Shown here in pieces: positions 17,625-26,165 of a stretch of 64,000 nt of DNA. Both the position numbers and the translations under genes were made by a program. The notes beneath the pieces were generated by a model, which saw only the letters and a list, made by a program, of their open reading frames with translations, ran no database searches and was not told where the DNA came from. Positions within the stretch are counted from its first letter, which is position 1. Every line of letters begins with the position of its first letter. The stretch comes from Mucilaginibacter glaciei (GTDB lineage: Bacteria; Bacteroidota; Bacteroidia; Sphingobacteriales; Sphingobacteriaceae), in assembly GCF_014773245.1 (NCBI RefSeq), contig NZ_JACWMX010000011.1:34247-98246 (forward strand), given 5' to 3'.

Positions 17625-19040
17625 CTAACTCAACAGCTGCGGCTTGCTTACATAGGTTTCCCAAAGTAATTCGCCAAACAGGGTGTTAGCCCAGGCAAAC
17701 CATTTGCGGGTAAAGTTTTTAGGATCATTCTTATGAAACGACTCATGCATAAAGCCCGTACCGCCATGGGTAGTGCGCAATGTTTCGATACATTGTCTGA
17801 TCTCGGCGTCGTCTGTGCTCGTCAGCGCACGGATAATGATGCTTATCGGCCAGATCATATCCTTACCGATATGCGGCCCGCCGATACCCTCGCCTGCTGT
17901 ACCTTTAAAAAAGAACGGGTTGTTAAGCGATAACAGCATTTTACGGGTATTGATATATACAGGGTCGGTATTTTTGATGGCATCCAGGTAAGGCATCCCT
18001 AACAGGCTGGGTACGTTGGCATCATCCATCAGGTTAAAGCTGCCGTAACCATTTACCTCGTAAGCGTAAACCTTTCCATAGTCGGGGTGATCTATTACTG
18101 CATATTTTTGTAATGCGCCATTTATCTCCGCAGCCAAAGCCGTTAACTCCGCGGCCAATGCGGCATCTTTCGAAATAGTGGAAACCATCTCGGCTGCCTG
18201 TGTTAAGCTTGTTACGGCGAAGAAGTTGGATGGGATCAAATAAGAAAAAATTGTAGCATCGTCACTCGGGCGGAAAGCCGAGCAGATCAGTCCAACAGGT
18301 TTAACCGGGTATCCGTAGCCATTCATTGCCACGCCATCTGTAGCCCATGAGGTTTTACGCTGAAAAGAGTAGGGACCATCGCCGTCCTTGCGTTGCTGCT
18401 CCTTAAAGGTTTTCAGTACGTTTTGTATGGCAGACTTCCATTTGGCGTCAAACGGACTCACATCGCCGGTCAGCTTCCAGTATTTATAAGCCAGGCGGAT
18501 AGGGTAGCAAAGCGAGTCTATCTCCCATTTGCGTTCATGCAGGCCGGGTTTCATTTTGGTCACATCATCTTTCCATTCGCCAACCTTGTTTGGGTCGTCA
18601 TAAAAAGCGTTGGCATATGGGTCGCGCAGTATGCAGGTAGCCTGGTGATTGATTACCCCGGCTACCAGTTTTTTTAGTTCGGCATCTTTATTAATAAAGG
18701 CCAGGTACGGCCAAACCTGCGCGCTGCTGTCGCGCAGCCACATAGCATCAATATCGCCGGTAATTACGTAAGTATCGGGCTTGCCGTCAATAACTTTATA
18801 GGTAACGGTAGTATCTAAAGTGTTCGGGAAACAGTTCTCGAACAACCAGCCCAGTTCAGGGTTTTTCACTTTAGCCTTAAATTCCTTAATAGCAGCTTCT
18901 ACAGATTTACTGCTGAATTTGCGTTGCGCCATTGGTACCCTAACGGCTGGGAACGGTGCATCAGCTGCTAATGATAACTTGCCTAAAAATACGCTGGCGC
19001 CTAATAACGTGCTGCTGCCAATAAATTGCCTTCTTTTCAT
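17625..19040 (-). CDS. GH125 exo-alpha-1,6-mannosidase family protein
   Basis: The 471-residue protein begins MKRRQFIGSSTLLGASVFLG, a twin-arginine-like export signal. GH125 (formerly DUF1237) motifs are present: YVITGDIDAMWLRDSSAQVWPY at about 91-112 in contiguous blocks, ERKWEIDSLCYPIRLAYKYW, and GGTGFMHESFH near the C-terminus, where the conserved glutamate lies. Length fits the family. GH125 enzymes remove alpha-1,6-linked mannose, for example from yeast mannan or N-glycans. It is alone on its strand between the fasciclin and stress-protein genes, not in a mannan locus, so its natural substrate is uncertain. Confidence 0.92.
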   Translation of the reverse strand: MKRRQFIGSSTLLGASVFLGKLSLAADAPFPAVRVPMAQRKFSSKSVEAAIKEFKAKVKNPELGWLFENCFPNTLDTTVTYKVIDGKPDTYVITGDIDAMWLRDSSAQVWPYLAFINKDAELKKLVAGVINHQATCILRDPYANAFYDDPNKVGEWKDDVTKMKPGLHERKWEIDSLCYPIRLAYKYWKLTGDVSPFDAKWKSAIQNVLKTFKEQQRKDGDGPYSFQRKTSWATDGVAMNGYGYPVKPVGLICSAFRPSDDATIFSYLIPSNFFAVTSLTQAAEMVSTISKDAALAAELTALAAEINGALQKYAVIDHPDYGKVYAYEVNGYGSFNLMDDANVPSLLGMPYLDAIKNTDPVYINTRKMLLSLNNPFFFKGTAGEGIGGPHIGKDMIWPISIIIRALTSTDDAEIRQCIETLRTTHGGTGFMHESFHKNDPKNFTRKWFAWANTLFGELLWETYVSKPQLLS

Positions 19041-19182
19041 GGTAGATGTTTGGTTTCTGTTAGATGCGCCTAAATTATAAAAATCTTTGGGGCACCACCT
19101 TATTTACTTTGAAATTGGGGTTATCAAAGTAGAGAGGAGTGTTTTTTGGTTTGGTGTTGTATTTGCCCGGCGGTTTAGCTAC

Positions 19183-20004
19183 CTATTCGTGCAGCACTAA
19201 TATAGCTTTAACTGAACGGTTCATTACCTGGTTTACGGTGCTCCGGTTAAACAGGCGGTAAATAACGTTGTGGTGGTGCTTAACCAGGCAAAGTATATCG
19301 GTTTCGGTTTTTTCTACAAACGTCAGTATTCCGTTAGATGCACTGCTATCATTCAGGTTGTTAAACCGAAGTTGTGTGTGCTTTATCAGTTTTTTCAATT
19401 TGTTTTCGCCGGTCTCGATACGCTTGGCATCAGTAGTACCATCCACATATAATACCTGCATTTGCTTTAATTGGAAGGCTTTAACCATTTCATTTAAAGC
19501 GGCTACATCCTCTGCCGACAGGCGGGTATCATGATCAGTCGCCAGGGTAATAGCAGGGTTACTCGGGAACTTACTCTCTAAGGGTATGATCAGTGTAGGC
19601 ACCTTAACTTTGGTCACCATCATACTGGCGTTGCTGCCAACAATTCCCGCTATACCGGTAGCGCCGGTTATTCCCATAGCCAGTAACTCTACATCGTTGG
19701 ACTTGATGTGTTTGGTTATTACATTCTTTAAAAATCCAACATCACAAATAGTAGTTACTTTAATGTTTTTTAGATCATCACTTGCGGTGTACTGCGCTGC
19801 CCAGGTTTTTAAGGCCTGGCGTTTATTATTATAATAATCTTCAATAAAAATGGCGTTATAGGTGCTGTTATTTATCCCTTCGGTAGGGTGGATGGCATGT
19901 ATGGCGCAAACCTGTAATTTAAGCAGTTTGGCCAGCGCCATAGCGTATTCCATTGCATTTGCAGCACTTGGCGAAAAATCGGTTGCTACCAGGATCTGTT
20001 TCAT
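19183..20004 (-). CDS. Tandem universal stress protein
   Basis: The 273-residue protein has two UspA folds, at about 1-145 and 150-273. The first is complete, opening MKQILVATDFSPSAANAMEYAMALAK and carrying LLAMGITGATGIAGIVGSNASMMVTKVKVPTLIIP in pieces, with the G-x2-G-x9-G-S/T-type nucleotide motif. The second is more divergent and ends KAILVLHE. It starts 13 bases after the phosphate transporter gene on the same strand, so the two are probably co-transcribed. Its job with the transporter is unknown; USPs are linked to stress survival and ATP binding. Confidence 0.9.
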   Translation of the reverse strand: MKQILVATDFSPSAANAMEYAMALAKLLKLQVCAIHAIHPTEGINNSTYNAIFIEDYYNNKRQALKTWAAQYTASDDLKNIKVTTICDVGFLKNVITKHIKSNDVELLAMGITGATGIAGIVGSNASMMVTKVKVPTLIIPLESKFPSNPAITLATDHDTRLSAEDVAALNEMVKAFQLKQMQVLYVDGTTDAKRIETGENKLKKLIKHTQLRFNNLNDSSASNGILTFVEKTETDILCLVKHHHNVIYRLFNRSTVNQVMNRSVKAILVLHE

Positions 20005-20017
20005 ACAGCGATAGAAA

Positions 20018-21421
20018 TTAAATAAACAAATGGAATAACATGAAGAGCAATATAGCTAAAACTATCGCAACCGGCAAGGTTAAAACCCAGGCAATGGCAA
20101 TATTTTTTAAAGTGTTATTATTTAAATTGCCTTTACCGCCCGAAGCTACCATAGACCCAGCAATACCGCTCGATAATACGTGGGTAGTACTTACCGGCAA
20201 CCCAAAGGCGGTACTTAAACCAATGGTTGCTGCGGCCACAATTTCGGCACTGGCACCCTGGGCGTAGTTAAGGTGCTCGTTGCCTATCTTCTCGCCAATG
20301 GTTACGACGATGCGTTTCCAGCCTACCATGGTACCAATACCCAGGGATATGGAGATAGCTGCTATCACCCAAATGGGGGCAAAATCTGTTACCTTGTCCA
20401 GCTTTTCAGATTCTTTATGCAGGGTTTCAAGATCTGCGGCCGACAGGATTGACTTGTCAGCCTTTGCAATGGCATCCAGTTCGTGCTTAATGGTTTGCAC
20501 CTGCTTGCGGAACTTAAAGGCATTTTTTGTTTTATTGGGGAGTTGCGCTTTCGCTTCGCGGATGGCAGCGTCCAAACCTTGCAGATCTTTGTGTTGCGTG
20601 GGGTTGTTACGTTGGATAATCAATTCGGTTTGATTGAGGGCGGCCAGGATTTTATCATCGCCCACCGAATGATCTATTGCGAACTTTGCAGGCAAAAATG
20701 CGATGAGGATCAGCATGAGTAAACCCACGCCTTTTTGCCCATCGTTACTCCCGTGAAAAAAGCTCACCAGCGTACAGGTGGTGATTAGCAAGGCGCGGAT
20801 CAGCAGCGGCGGCCTGTCGTCTTCGCCGTGCGGGATGTGAAACAAAGCGGTCGATTTTAACACGTGAATTAGAAAGTACATTAATAACGCCGCAGCACCA
20901 AAGCCCAATACGGGCGAAAGGATTAACGACGAGCCAATTTCTTCGGCTTTTCCCCAGTTGACGCCTGCGCCGCCGTAATACCAGGTAAAGGCTAATCCTG
21001 CACCTATCATGGCACCGATTAAGGTGTGCGAACTGGAGCAGGGGATACCGAGGTACCAGGTACCTAAATTCCAGATAATGGAAGCCAGCAGGATAGATAG
21101 TACCATACAGGCACCCACCTCAACAGGTAAAACCATCAACTCATTTAAGGGTACCAGCTTTAAAATACCCATGGCAACGGTAATGCCGCCAACAGCCACC
21201 CCTAAAAAGTTCCAAAAACCCGACCAGGGTATGGCGTATACCGGCTTTAAAGCCTTGGTGTAAATTACGGTAGCTACAGCATTTGCGGTATCGTGAAAGC
21301 CATTTACAAACTCAAAACCTACTACAGCTAACAAGCAAATGAGGAAAACGATGAGTAACCCGCCGGACAGAGCGATCTCGCCGATGAAGGGCAGTGTTAT
21401 AGAATTGAGGAATAAGTGCAT
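20018..21421 (-). CDS. PiT family inorganic phosphate transporter
   Basis: The product is an inner-membrane transporter of 467 residues with about ten hydrophobic helices. The duplicated PiT signatures are clear: NGFHDTANAVATVIYTKAL near the N-terminus and GIGTMVGWKRIV with GLPVSTTHVLSSGIAGSM near the C-terminus. FFHGSNDGQKGVGLL lies in the middle. A soluble charged loop of about 130 residues (FKFRKQVQTIKHELDAIAK) separates the halves. I chose the ATG at 21421: an in-frame ATG at 21445 overlaps the predicted -7 element. Transport of phosphate coupled to H+ or Na+ is the family role. A TAAC-repeat motif resembling that of the phytase operon lies 73 bases upstream. Confidence 0.92.
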   Translation of the reverse strand: MHLFLNSITLPFIGEIALSGGLLIVFLICLLAVVGFEFVNGFHDTANAVATVIYTKALKPVYAIPWSGFWNFLGVAVGGITVAMGILKLVPLNELMVLPVEVGACMVLSILLASIIWNLGTWYLGIPCSSSHTLIGAMIGAGLAFTWYYGGAGVNWGKAEEIGSSLILSPVLGFGAAALLMYFLIHVLKSTALFHIPHGEDDRPPLLIRALLITTCTLVSFFHGSNDGQKGVGLLMLILIAFLPAKFAIDHSVGDDKILAALNQTELIIQRNNPTQHKDLQGLDAAIREAKAQLPNKTKNAFKFRKQVQTIKHELDAIAKADKSILSAADLETLHKESEKLDKVTDFAPIWVIAAISISLGIGTMVGWKRIVVTIGEKIGNEHLNYAQGASAEIVAAATIGLSTAFGLPVSTTHVLSSGIAGSMVASGGKGNLNNNTLKNIAIAWVLTLPVAIVLAILLFMLFHLFI

Positions 21422-21442
21422 ATAAAAGCAATCTGCTAAACT

Positions 21443-21471
21443 CAAATAACCGCATTAAACATTTGCTGCAA
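21443..21471 (-). promoter_or_regulatory. Promoter for the PiT-USP operon
   Basis: On the minus strand TTG (21471-21469), an 18-base spacer, then GTTATTTG (21450-21443), six of eight matches to TAnnTTTG with the TTTG core intact. It predicts a transcript start between 21443 and the ATG at 21421. Confidence 0.45.
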
Positions 21472-21493
21472 CCATAATTAGTATTAACAAATT

Positions 21494-21508
21494 GTTACGT
21501 TATGTTAC
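21494..21508 (-). promoter_or_regulatory. TAAC-repeat motif upstream of the phosphate transporter
   Basis: The minus strand reads GTAACATAACGTAAC: three TAAC units every five bases, the outer two ten bases apart, 23 bases upstream of the -35-like TTG. The same spacing occurs at 11136-11150 before the phytase operon. Confidence 0.35.
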
Positions 21509-21726
21509 TTGAGCAATCTCCGTGCCTGATTGATTGTGAGGTTCTTAGACTGCTTATCTGGAAAATACTTGCTTAAGCAGCTAACTCATATTAATTGATT
21601 CGATAATGTAAGTTTAACACCTGCTTGCCCAACAATAGATAATTTTGGGCACTTGATTAGTTCTTGATAAGGTCAGTTAATAGTATCGCTTTCAAAGCAA
21701 GTATCACAGGCGATAAGAAATAATCC

Positions 21727-21775
21727 GTAGAGCGCTGGTTCGGCAGCATGCTGAGGGTTCGATTCCTTCCTCTAC
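21727..21775 (+). other. tRNA-like element (T-arm plus short acceptor stem), or tRNA 3' remnant
   Basis: GTAGAG (21727-21732) pairs with CTCTAC (21770-21775). Directly inside is a canonical T-arm: GAGGG (21753-21757), loop TTCGATT, CCTTC (21765-21769). Between them GCTG and CAGC form a four-pair hairpin with loop GTTCGG. There is no D-arm, no seven-base anticodon loop and no matching 5' half upstream, so it is not a working tRNA. It lies 22 bases before the start of the small membrane protein gene at 21797. Confidence 0.5.
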
Positions 21776-21796
21776 ATCATCCAATTATCTCTGAAA

Positions 21797-21961
21797 ATGA
21801 ATTACACTTCTATCGTAGCTGTTATCGTGCTGGCTGTAGCCGTTTTGGGCCTGCTGGTATGGAAGAACATTAGCGATGGGGAATCAAGCCTTAAGGGGAC
21901 GGCCTGGGGCGGCCACACGTTCCGTAAATCCAGGCGAAAAAGGCAGCAGGGTTTAAAATAA
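21797..21961 (+). CDS. Small single-span membrane protein
   Basis: This 54-residue frame starts MNYTSIVAVIVLAVAVLGLLVW, one clear transmembrane helix, then has a polar stretch (KNISDGESSLKG) and a strongly basic end (RKSRRKRQQGLK). By the positive-inside rule the C-terminus should be cytoplasmic. I do not recognise a family. The codon pattern resembles its neighbours. It lies 40 bases before the phosphatase-like gene on the same strand and could be co-transcribed with it. Confidence 0.6.
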   Translation: MNYTSIVAVIVLAVAVLGLLVWKNISDGESSLKGTAWGGHTFRKSRRKRQQGLK

Positions 21962-22000
21962 ATAATTGTTTATCGCGATATTACACCACCAATTTTAACC

Positions 22001-23257
22001 ATGAAAAACTTTTCTATAACCATTAACTTGCTCTCCATTTTTCTGTTCGCTTCTGCTGCTGTTTCTGCGCAGGTAAAAACCCGGAAAGCCCTCTATATTA
22101 TTGCAGATGGCATCCCGGCCGATGTGATTGAAAAGCTGGCGACGCCAAATTTGAAGAAAATAGCAGCACAAGGTGCCTATCTGCGCGCACATGTTGGCGG
22201 CGATAAGGATGCTTACAGCCAAACACCAACCATATCCGCTGTGGGTTATAATAGCTTACTAACCGGTACCTGGGTAAACAAGCACAATGTGTTTGATAAC
22301 GATATTAAAGATCCTAATTATAACTACCCCACCATATTCCGGTTGTTTAAAGACCAGTACCCTAAAAAGAAAATAGGGGTGTATTCGAGCTGGCTGGATA
22401 ACCGTACCAAATTGGTTGGCGATGGCCTTGCCGCCACCCAAAACATCCATGTGGATTACCACGCCGACGGCTACGAACTGGATACCGCTACCTTTAAACA
22501 TGATAAACAGGCAGATTACATGCACCGGATAGACGAAAAGGTGATTGACGAAGCCGCTACCTCCATCCGTAAAAACGCGCCCGACCTTTCATGGGTTTAC
22601 CTGGAATACACCGATGATATGGGCCACCGTTATGGCGACAGCCCGCAATATTACAAGGCTATTGAAATGATGGATGCACAGGTAGGTAAAATATGGGATG
22701 CAATACAATATCGCCAAAAGAACTTTAATGAGGATTGGTTGATATTTATTACCACCGACCACGGGCGCGACGAGAAGACCGGACGGGGCCACGGCGGGCA
22801 ATCTGACAGGCAACGCTCCACCTGGATGGTTACCAACGCCAAAGGATTTAATAGTTATGAAAAGTATTACCGCCCCGGCATCGTAGATATTATGCCCACC
22901 ATCGCCCGGTTTATGAATATAGATATCCCGATTAACTTTAAACGCGAAATTGACGGTACAACGCTTACAGGCCCGGTTTCGGTTGCGCAACCTATGGCTA
23001 CGCTGGTACAAGGCGATATCGATGTTAGCTGGAAAGCGCTCAATACCGCCGAAAGCGTAAAGATCTGGGTATCATCAACCAATAATGTAAAGGAAGGCCG
23101 GCCCGATGAATACAAGCTTTTAGCCACCGTGCCAATAGGTACAGAACATGCGCTCGTTTCGGTAAAAGAAATGCCCTCCGCGTTCTACAAAGTGGTTATC
23201 GAAGGTAAGTTCAATATCGTAAACCGGTGGGTGCAGCCCGAAATAAAAAAGCAATAA
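22001..23257 (+). CDS. Alkaline phosphatase superfamily enzyme, type I phosphodiesterase/nucleotide pyrophosphatase-like
   Basis: The 418-residue protein has a signal peptide (1-24, ending VSAQ). The catalytic domain shows superfamily metal motifs: LYIIADGIPAD near residue 36, TPTISAVGYNSLLTGT at about 75-90 where the threonine or serine nucleophile lies, YTDDMGHRYG, and FITTDHGRD followed by GRGHGGQ. After about residue 325 a small beta domain follows (SWKALNTAESVKIWVSS). It is secreted, and probably cleaves phosphodiesters or phosphomonoesters in the periplasm. Its place next to the phosphate transporter and near the phytase locus suits phosphorus scavenging. Substrate cannot be read from sequence. 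Confidence 0.88.
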   Translation: MKNFSITINLLSIFLFASAAVSAQVKTRKALYIIADGIPADVIEKLATPNLKKIAAQGAYLRAHVGGDKDAYSQTPTISAVGYNSLLTGTWVNKHNVFDNDIKDPNYNYPTIFRLFKDQYPKKKIGVYSSWLDNRTKLVGDGLAATQNIHVDYHADGYELDTATFKHDKQADYMHRIDEKVIDEAATSIRKNAPDLSWVYLEYTDDMGHRYGDSPQYYKAIEMMDAQVGKIWDAIQYRQKNFNEDWLIFITTDHGRDEKTGRGHGGQSDRQRSTWMVTNAKGFNSYEKYYRPGIVDIMPTIARFMNIDIPINFKREIDGTTLTGPVSVAQPMATLVQGDIDVSWKALNTAESVKIWVSSTNNVKEGRPDEYKLLATVPIGTEHALVSVKEMPSAFYKVVIEGKFNIVNRWVQPEIKKQ

Positions 23258-23265
23258 CAGTAACC

Positions 23266-23296
23266 GGGAGCGGATTTTTTCGCTCCTGCTTTTGTT
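23266..23296 (+). terminator. Terminator after the phosphatase-like gene
   Basis: GGAGCG and CGCTCC flank GATTTTTT; the tail TGCTTTTGTTT is T-rich but interrupted. Confidence 0.6.
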
Positions 23297-23353
23297 TACA
23301 CGCATCGCCATTTGCCTGCCCATGTTTATTGATCTGATAATATTGCAATAACA

Positions 23354-23381
23354 TTGTTGTTAAACAAGCCATGTATCTTTA
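23354..23381 (+). promoter_or_regulatory. Promoter for the small gene at 23404
   Basis: TTG at 23354-23356, a 17-base spacer, and TATCTTTA at 23374-23381, seven of eight matches to TAnnTTTG. It favours the ATG at 23404 over an in-frame ATG at 23383, which would lie at or before the transcript start. Confidence 0.5.
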
Positions 23382-23403
23382 GATGAATCAAAACAACGGT
23401 ATC

Positions 23404-23562
23404 ATGGAAATGGGATATAACACACTTGATTTAGCAATGCTTGGGATTGCAGCGGTTGTTATCTACGCTGCGTCGCGCGTACCGGTGCAAAAGCCCGCAC
23501 AGCAAAAGCGGGCCTATAGGTTAACGCCTAAACAAAAACACAAAACCAGCCACTCGGTTTAG
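23404..23562 (+). CDS. Small single-span membrane protein
   Basis: This 52-residue frame has a hydrophobic helix at about residues 8-23 (LDLAMLGIAAVVIYAA) followed by a basic tail (KPAQQKRAYRLTPKQKHKTSH). It has its own predicted promoter and lies 34 bases before the glycosyltransferase. I do not recognise a family. Its layout resembles the small proteins at 21797 and 30534, but their sequences are not alike. Confidence 0.6.
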   Translation: MEMGYNTLDLAMLGIAAVVIYAASRVPVQKPAQQKRAYRLTPKQKHKTSHSV

Positions 23563-23596
23563 CGTACGTAAACGATAGCAGGGACTTTATAGCTAC

Positions 23597-24775
23597 ATGA
23601 AAAAAATAAGGGTTGCCTTCTTTGCCGAAATCCTGATTGAAGATCTTGATGGTGCGGTGCGCACTATGTTCCATTTAATTAACAGGATAAATAAAACCAG
23701 GTTCGACTATCTTTTTGTTTATGGTGTTGGCCCTGCACAAATTGGCGATTTTGAAAGCGTAAAAATCCCTTCGATAGCGCTGCCGGTAAATGCAACATAC
23801 AGTTTGGCACTACCAGTGCTGGCACAATCAAGGTTAAAAAGAAAACTACGGGAATTTACACCCGATGTTGTTCATATTGCTACGCCATCCTTATTGGGTA
23901 ATTTCGGACTTAACTATGCTACGCAAAACCGGTTGCCGGTAATAACTATTTACCACACTCACTTTATATCGTATTTAGATTATTATTTAAAGTATACGCC
24001 GTTTTTAATTGATAGTATCCGCAACCGCATGGCCGAGAGTCATAAGGCTTTTTACAACCGTTGCGATAAAATTTATGTGCCATCCGTTTCTATCAGGAAT
24101 GAGTTAGTGGCTATCGGGATAAACGGCACAAAGGCCCGAATTTGGAAGCGGGGCATAGACACCGCTTTGTTTAATCCCTCTAAAAGAAACGATAGCTTAA
24201 TGCAGCGGCTAACGGGTAACAACAATCCCTCGGTATTATTTGCCAGCCGGTTAGTCTGGGAAAAGAACTTGGAGACGCTATTTGGTATTTATGACGGGTT
24301 GCAAAACGGCGATGCACCCGTGAATTTAATTATAGCAGGCGACGGTACCGCGCGGCAGGACTGTGAGCTGCGAATGCCGAATGCTTTTTTTTTAGGGAGC
24401 ACAGATCAAGATTATTTAGCTACGCTTTATGCCTCGGCAGATGTTTTTATTTTCCCGTCCGTGTCCGAAGCTTACGGCAATGTGGTTGCAGAGGCGATGG
24501 CAAGCGGGTTACCCTGTGTGATAGCTGATGGCGGCGGTTCTAAAGATTTTGTTGAACACGGCGTAAATGGTTTTAAATGCCAGCCTTACAATGCAGCGGA
24601 TTACGTAGAGAAAATAAACCTGTTATTGCAAGACTCAACGTTACGTAGCCGTTTTGCCTCAAGGGGGCTCATAGGAAGCCGTCTGTTAAATTGGGATAAC
24701 CTTGCGCTGGAGTATTTTAATGACGTTATCGCTTTGGCAGACAACAGTCTTTCAATTAATGTCCAATCGGCTTAA
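23597..24775 (+). CDS. GT4-type glycosyltransferase
   Basis: The 392-residue cytoplasmic protein opens with MKKIRVAFFAEILIEDLDGAVRT, the N-terminal Rossmann half of GT-B enzymes. It has a PDVVHIATPSLLG segment, then the C-terminal half with VLFASRLVWEKNLETL, LIIAGDGTARQDCE and FIFPSVSEAYGNVVAEAMASG (the EX7E donor-sugar motif; glutamates about residues 288 and 296). Length and motifs fit GT4 retaining transferases that add a sugar from a nucleotide donor to a lipid or glycan. No neighbouring glycan genes show which. The gene is preceded by a small membrane protein gene and followed by an empty 239-base gap. Confidence 0.9.
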   Translation: MKKIRVAFFAEILIEDLDGAVRTMFHLINRINKTRFDYLFVYGVGPAQIGDFESVKIPSIALPVNATYSLALPVLAQSRLKRKLREFTPDVVHIATPSLLGNFGLNYATQNRLPVITIYHTHFISYLDYYLKYTPFLIDSIRNRMAESHKAFYNRCDKIYVPSVSIRNELVAIGINGTKARIWKRGIDTALFNPSKRNDSLMQRLTGNNNPSVLFASRLVWEKNLETLFGIYDGLQNGDAPVNLIIAGDGTARQDCELRMPNAFFLGSTDQDYLATLYASADVFIFPSVSEAYGNVVAEAMASGLPCVIADGGGSKDFVEHGVNGFKCQPYNAADYVEKINLLLQDSTLRSRFASRGLIGSRLLNWDNLALEYFNDVIALADNSLSINVQSA

Positions 24776-24917
24776 ACCACCTGCATAGCAATCTCAAATA
24801 TTCCGCTTTTGTAAGCGCTCGTTGCTATAACTGCTCCAACACGCCTTGTTATTTTAACTACAAAATATACCGTTGAATTTGAGCTGTATTTAGCCCGTTT
24901 GAAAAAAGGCATCTGAT

Positions 24918-24958
24918 TGTTTGAATTTTATAACAATCTGTTTGAATTTTATCAAAAC
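24918..24958. promoter_or_regulatory. Direct repeat upstream of the molybdoenzyme operon
   Basis: TGTTTGAATTTTAT occurs at 24918-24931 and again at 24939-24952, a 21-base period (two helical turns). A -7-like TATCTTTA at 24976-24983 follows, without a TTG at the usual distance, so an activator bound to the repeats is plausible. The ATG is at 25015. Confidence 0.45.
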
Positions 24959-25014
24959 AAAATAGCGTATATTACTATCTTTATACAACAACGTTCACCT
25001 AAAGTTATTTCATT

Positions 25015-25488
25015 ATGATTTCCTTAAATGTTAATCAAAAAGCGTATCAGGTAGATGCCGATCCCAATATGCCGCTGCTATGGGTAATCAGGGACATTAT
25101 CGGCCTTACAGGTACCAAATACGGTTGCGGCGTGGCGCAGTGCGGGGCTTGCACTGTCCATCTAAACGGCGAGGCAGTACGCTCATGTGTTACTAAGGTT
25201 AGCCGTGCCGAGGGGCAAAAGGTAGTCACTATCGAGGGGCTTTCAAATAATAACGACCACCCCGCACAAGTAGCCTGGAATGAGGAGAATGTGCCGCAAT
25301 GCGGTTACTGCCATTCGGGCCAGATCATGTCGGCAGCGGTTTTGCTGCGGGAGAATCCTAACCCAAGCGATGAGGACATCGATAGTGCTATGGCGGGTAA
25401 TATTTGCCGTTGCGGTACTTATTTGCGCATCCGCAAGGCTATACATTCGGCTGCCGAATTGCAGAGAAAGGAGTTAAGCAGCCGATGA
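25015..25488 (+). CDS. (2Fe-2S)-binding small subunit of an isoquinoline-oxidoreductase-like molybdoenzyme (IorA-type)
   Basis: The 157-residue protein has a plant-type [2Fe-2S] site (GCGVAQCGACTVHLNG with cysteines 38, 43, 46 and C58) and the second cluster typical of the xanthine oxidase family (QCGYCHSGQ, cysteines 96 and 99; ICRCGTYLRIRKAI, cysteines 131 and 133). It passes electrons from the molybdenum site. Size and the absence of a FAD subunit fit the IorAB-type enzymes that use a cytochrome as acceptor. Its stop overlaps the next gene's ATG (ATGA), showing tight coupling. Substrate may be an N-heterocycle or an aldehyde. Confidence 0.94.
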   Translation: MISLNVNQKAYQVDADPNMPLLWVIRDIIGLTGTKYGCGVAQCGACTVHLNGEAVRSCVTKVSRAEGQKVVTIEGLSNNNDHPAQVAWNEENVPQCGYCHSGQIMSAAVLLRENPNPSDEDIDSAMAGNICRCGTYLRIRKAIHSAAELQRKELSSR

Positions 25489-26135
25489 AAAGCATGTTGA
25501 CAACTAATAAGCGATTTTGGCTCCCTGTAAAAACTTTTGCGGTTATCGGCATTATAGGTACCATAGTGGGTATCTCTGCTTTTGGGTTTGACGACCCTAG
25601 GGAAGCCGCGCCGGTTGCCAGGAACTTCGTTTTTAAAAAGGACAGTGTGGCATCTGTAAAAGCCTTTAAACAGGTTTATGCGGTTTTAATGAGTGCCCGC
25701 TGTATGAATTGCCACCCGGCCGGAAACATCCCGTTGCAGGGGGATGATAGCCATTTGCACACCATGTCGCCGCAGCGAGGCAAGGATGGTAAGGGTATCT
25801 ATGCCATGAAATGCGCTAATTGCCATCAGCCTACCAATACACCGGGACTGCACACTCCTCCGGGTAATCCTAACTGGCATTTGCCGCCTGCGGATATGAA
25901 AATGGTTTTCCAGGGCCGTTCGGCCAGTCAGCTTGCTAAGCAATTGTTAGATCCTATGCAAAACGGCAACAAAAACATGCAAAAGCTCATCGAGCATGCC
26001 GATGACGGTTTAGTACTCGCCGGCTGGAACCCTGGAGAAGGACGTACCTTGCCACCGATGAGCCACGCCGCTTTTAAAAAGGCCTGGATAACATGGCTAA
26101 CAACAGGTGCTTATGCGCCTAAAGGGAAATTATAA
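25485..26135 (+). CDS. Dihaem cytochrome c subunit of the molybdoenzyme
   Basis: I chose the ATG at 25485, overlapping the previous stop by four bases. The 216-residue product has an N-terminal membrane anchor or signal (WLPVKTFAVIGIIGTIVGISAFGF, in part) and two haem-binding motifs, CMNCH at about residue 71 and CANCH at about 113. Later HLPPADMKMVFQG and PMSHAAFKKAWITWLTTG resemble the cytochrome-like proteins found with Ior-type oxidoreductases. It probably takes electrons from the 2Fe-2S subunit to the respiratory chain in the periplasm. The pairing is strongly supported by the overlap and by the Mo-subunit gene that follows 30 bases later. Confidence 0.88.
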   Translation: MKSMLTTNKRFWLPVKTFAVIGIIGTIVGISAFGFDDPREAAPVARNFVFKKDSVASVKAFKQVYAVLMSARCMNCHPAGNIPLQGDDSHLHTMSPQRGKDGKGIYAMKCANCHQPTNTPGLHTPPGNPNWHLPPADMKMVFQGRSASQLAKQLLDPMQNGNKNMQKLIEHADDGLVLAGWNPGEGRTLPPMSHAAFKKAWITWLTTGAYAPKGKL

Positions 26136-26165
26136 TACTTACAATTAACACTAACTCGTTTTAAC

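Noticed and set aside
21727..21775. Complete functional tRNA gene
   Set aside because: No D-arm, no seven-base anticodon loop and no 5' acceptor half upstream; kept only as a tRNA-like element.
22589..23011. 140-codon minus-strand frame inside the phosphatase-like gene
   Set aside because: Antisense shadow of a well-supported gene, with no recognisable motif.
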